From Albula goreensis (lineage: Eukaryota; Chordata; Actinopteri; Albuliformes; Albulidae), in the NCBI GenBank assembly GCA_022829145.1, contig CM040741.1:43942534-44006533 (forward strand): a stretch of 64,000 nucleotides of DNA, read 5' to 3'. A program made the translations under genes and the position numbers. The notes under the pieces are model-generated. The model saw only the letters and a list, made by a program, of their open reading frames with translations, did not search any database and was not told where the DNA came from. Each line of letters starts with the position of its first letter. The stretch's first letter is position 1. Positions 63,690-64,000 of this stretch are shown here, piece after piece.

Positions 63690-63832
63690 TCACCTGCAAC
63701 ACCCGAGGGGTCCTGCAGAAGTCTCCAGGCTGCTGTCGGTGTCGGAGGCCAGGGTCTGGTCGGTGGACATGGAGGAGATGTCATTGACGGAGGAGGAAGG
63801 AGGAAGGCTCTCGCTGCTGTTCACGGCTGCAC
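63690..63832 (-). CDS. mapk10: mapk10 (JNK3) terminal coding exon, long C-terminal tail
   Basis: Read on the - strand after the acceptor CGCAG, the exon encodes [20 protein letters not shown], then [20 protein letters not shown] and PLGCCR before TGA at 63692-63690. This is the long tail of MAPK10/JNK3, differing from the mammalian tail I recall by about one residue (T for A in SLETSAG). JNK3 is the mainly neuronal stress-activated Ser/Thr kinase that phosphorylates c-Jun. The Cys-Cys near the end is reported as a palmitoylation site in JNK3. The kinase domain lies in exons beyond the right edge of the window. Entry is phase 1 (G|GT). The + strand open frame over this exon is a shadow. Confidence 0.95.
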
Positions 63833-63837
63833 CTGCG
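63821..63837 (-). CDS. mapk10: mapk10 alternative short tail (tandem acceptor 5 nt upstream)
   Basis: A second AG lies 5 nt upstream of the main acceptor (CTTAG|CGCAG|GTGCAG). Splicing there adds CGCAG and shifts the frame, so the tail reads AQVQP and stops at TGA 63823-63821. In mammalian JNK1 and JNK3 the same 5-nt choice gives the short tail AQVQQ. The arrangement is therefore conserved, with the last residue changed to Pro. Use of the site is inferred from this conservation. Confidence 0.8.
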
Positions 63838-64000
63838 CTAAGAGAATCAACAGCAACAGGGTTAAAACGAAAAGGAGTGGGACCGGCCAATGCTGTATAA
63901 CGCATATTGTTACGACACTGCACAGCCACGGTGGGTTCAATCATGAGCGAATGTGAGTCAAGGATGGGGTCAGTGGTCTGAGTCTCTATGGCCTTGGCCA
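63838..64000 (-). other. mapk10: Last intron of mapk10 (partial)
   Basis: Sequence upstream of the terminal exon on the mapk10 strand, with a T-rich tract before the two AGs. The frame stays open upstream on the - strand to 63944, but that translation does not resemble JNK3, so it is intronic. Confidence 0.75.

Noticed and set aside
63670-63900. 76-codon + strand open frame at the right end
   Set aside because: It is antisense to the mapk10 terminal exon, whose - strand translation matches JNK3 clearly.

Overview
This window looks like nuclear DNA of a ray-finned fish. It is AT-rich and mostly non-coding, has intron-split genes with GT/AG junctions and microsatellites, and carries relics of repeats common in fish genomes. 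Two protein genes are recognisable, arranged tail to tail. arhgap24 (FilGAP, a Rac-directed RhoGAP) lies on the + strand and ends at 49935. mapk10 (JNK3) lies on the - strand, and only its last coding exon (63690-63832) falls inside the window. Human ARHGAP24 and MAPK10 are also neighbours, as I recall, so this is conserved synteny.

Layout. About 1-31560 is non-coding sequence, either a long 5' intron of the full-length arhgap24 transcript or its upstream flank. It holds a few GC-richer islands. Two of these (ending at 11534 and 24713) look like candidate alternative first exons with phase-1 donors. At 31560-31848 a CpG-rich stretch with a CCAAT box, short upstream ORFs and a donor site looks like a promoter plus 5' UTR exon. 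Coding exons of arhgap24 follow at 37021-37143 (end of the PH domain), 43882-44089, 45543-45675, 47434-47507, 47609-47730, 47968-49054 and 49692-49935. An alternative first exon at 41964-42075 replaces the PH part with a short basic N-terminus. The exons coding the first part of the PH domain were not found and probably lie upstream of the window.

All arhgap24 splice phases agree. The alternative-first-exon form is predicted at 659 residues and the form starting at the internal Met in the PH exon at 657. A full-length PH-containing form would also use these exons. The protein order is PH, RhoGAP with an arginine finger, a long Ser/Asn-rich linker and a C-terminal coiled coil.

50786-63689 is the intergenic space plus the probable long 3' UTR of mapk10. 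The mapk10 terminal exon keeps the tandem 3' splice site, 5 nt apart, that in mammals switches between the long tail ending GPLGCCR and the short tail ending AQVQQ (here AQVQP).

I found no clearly novel system. The main points of interest are conserved alternative promoters and the tandem acceptor, plus two unproven first exons. Calls rest on reading the sequence and on recall of the protein families; no search was run.
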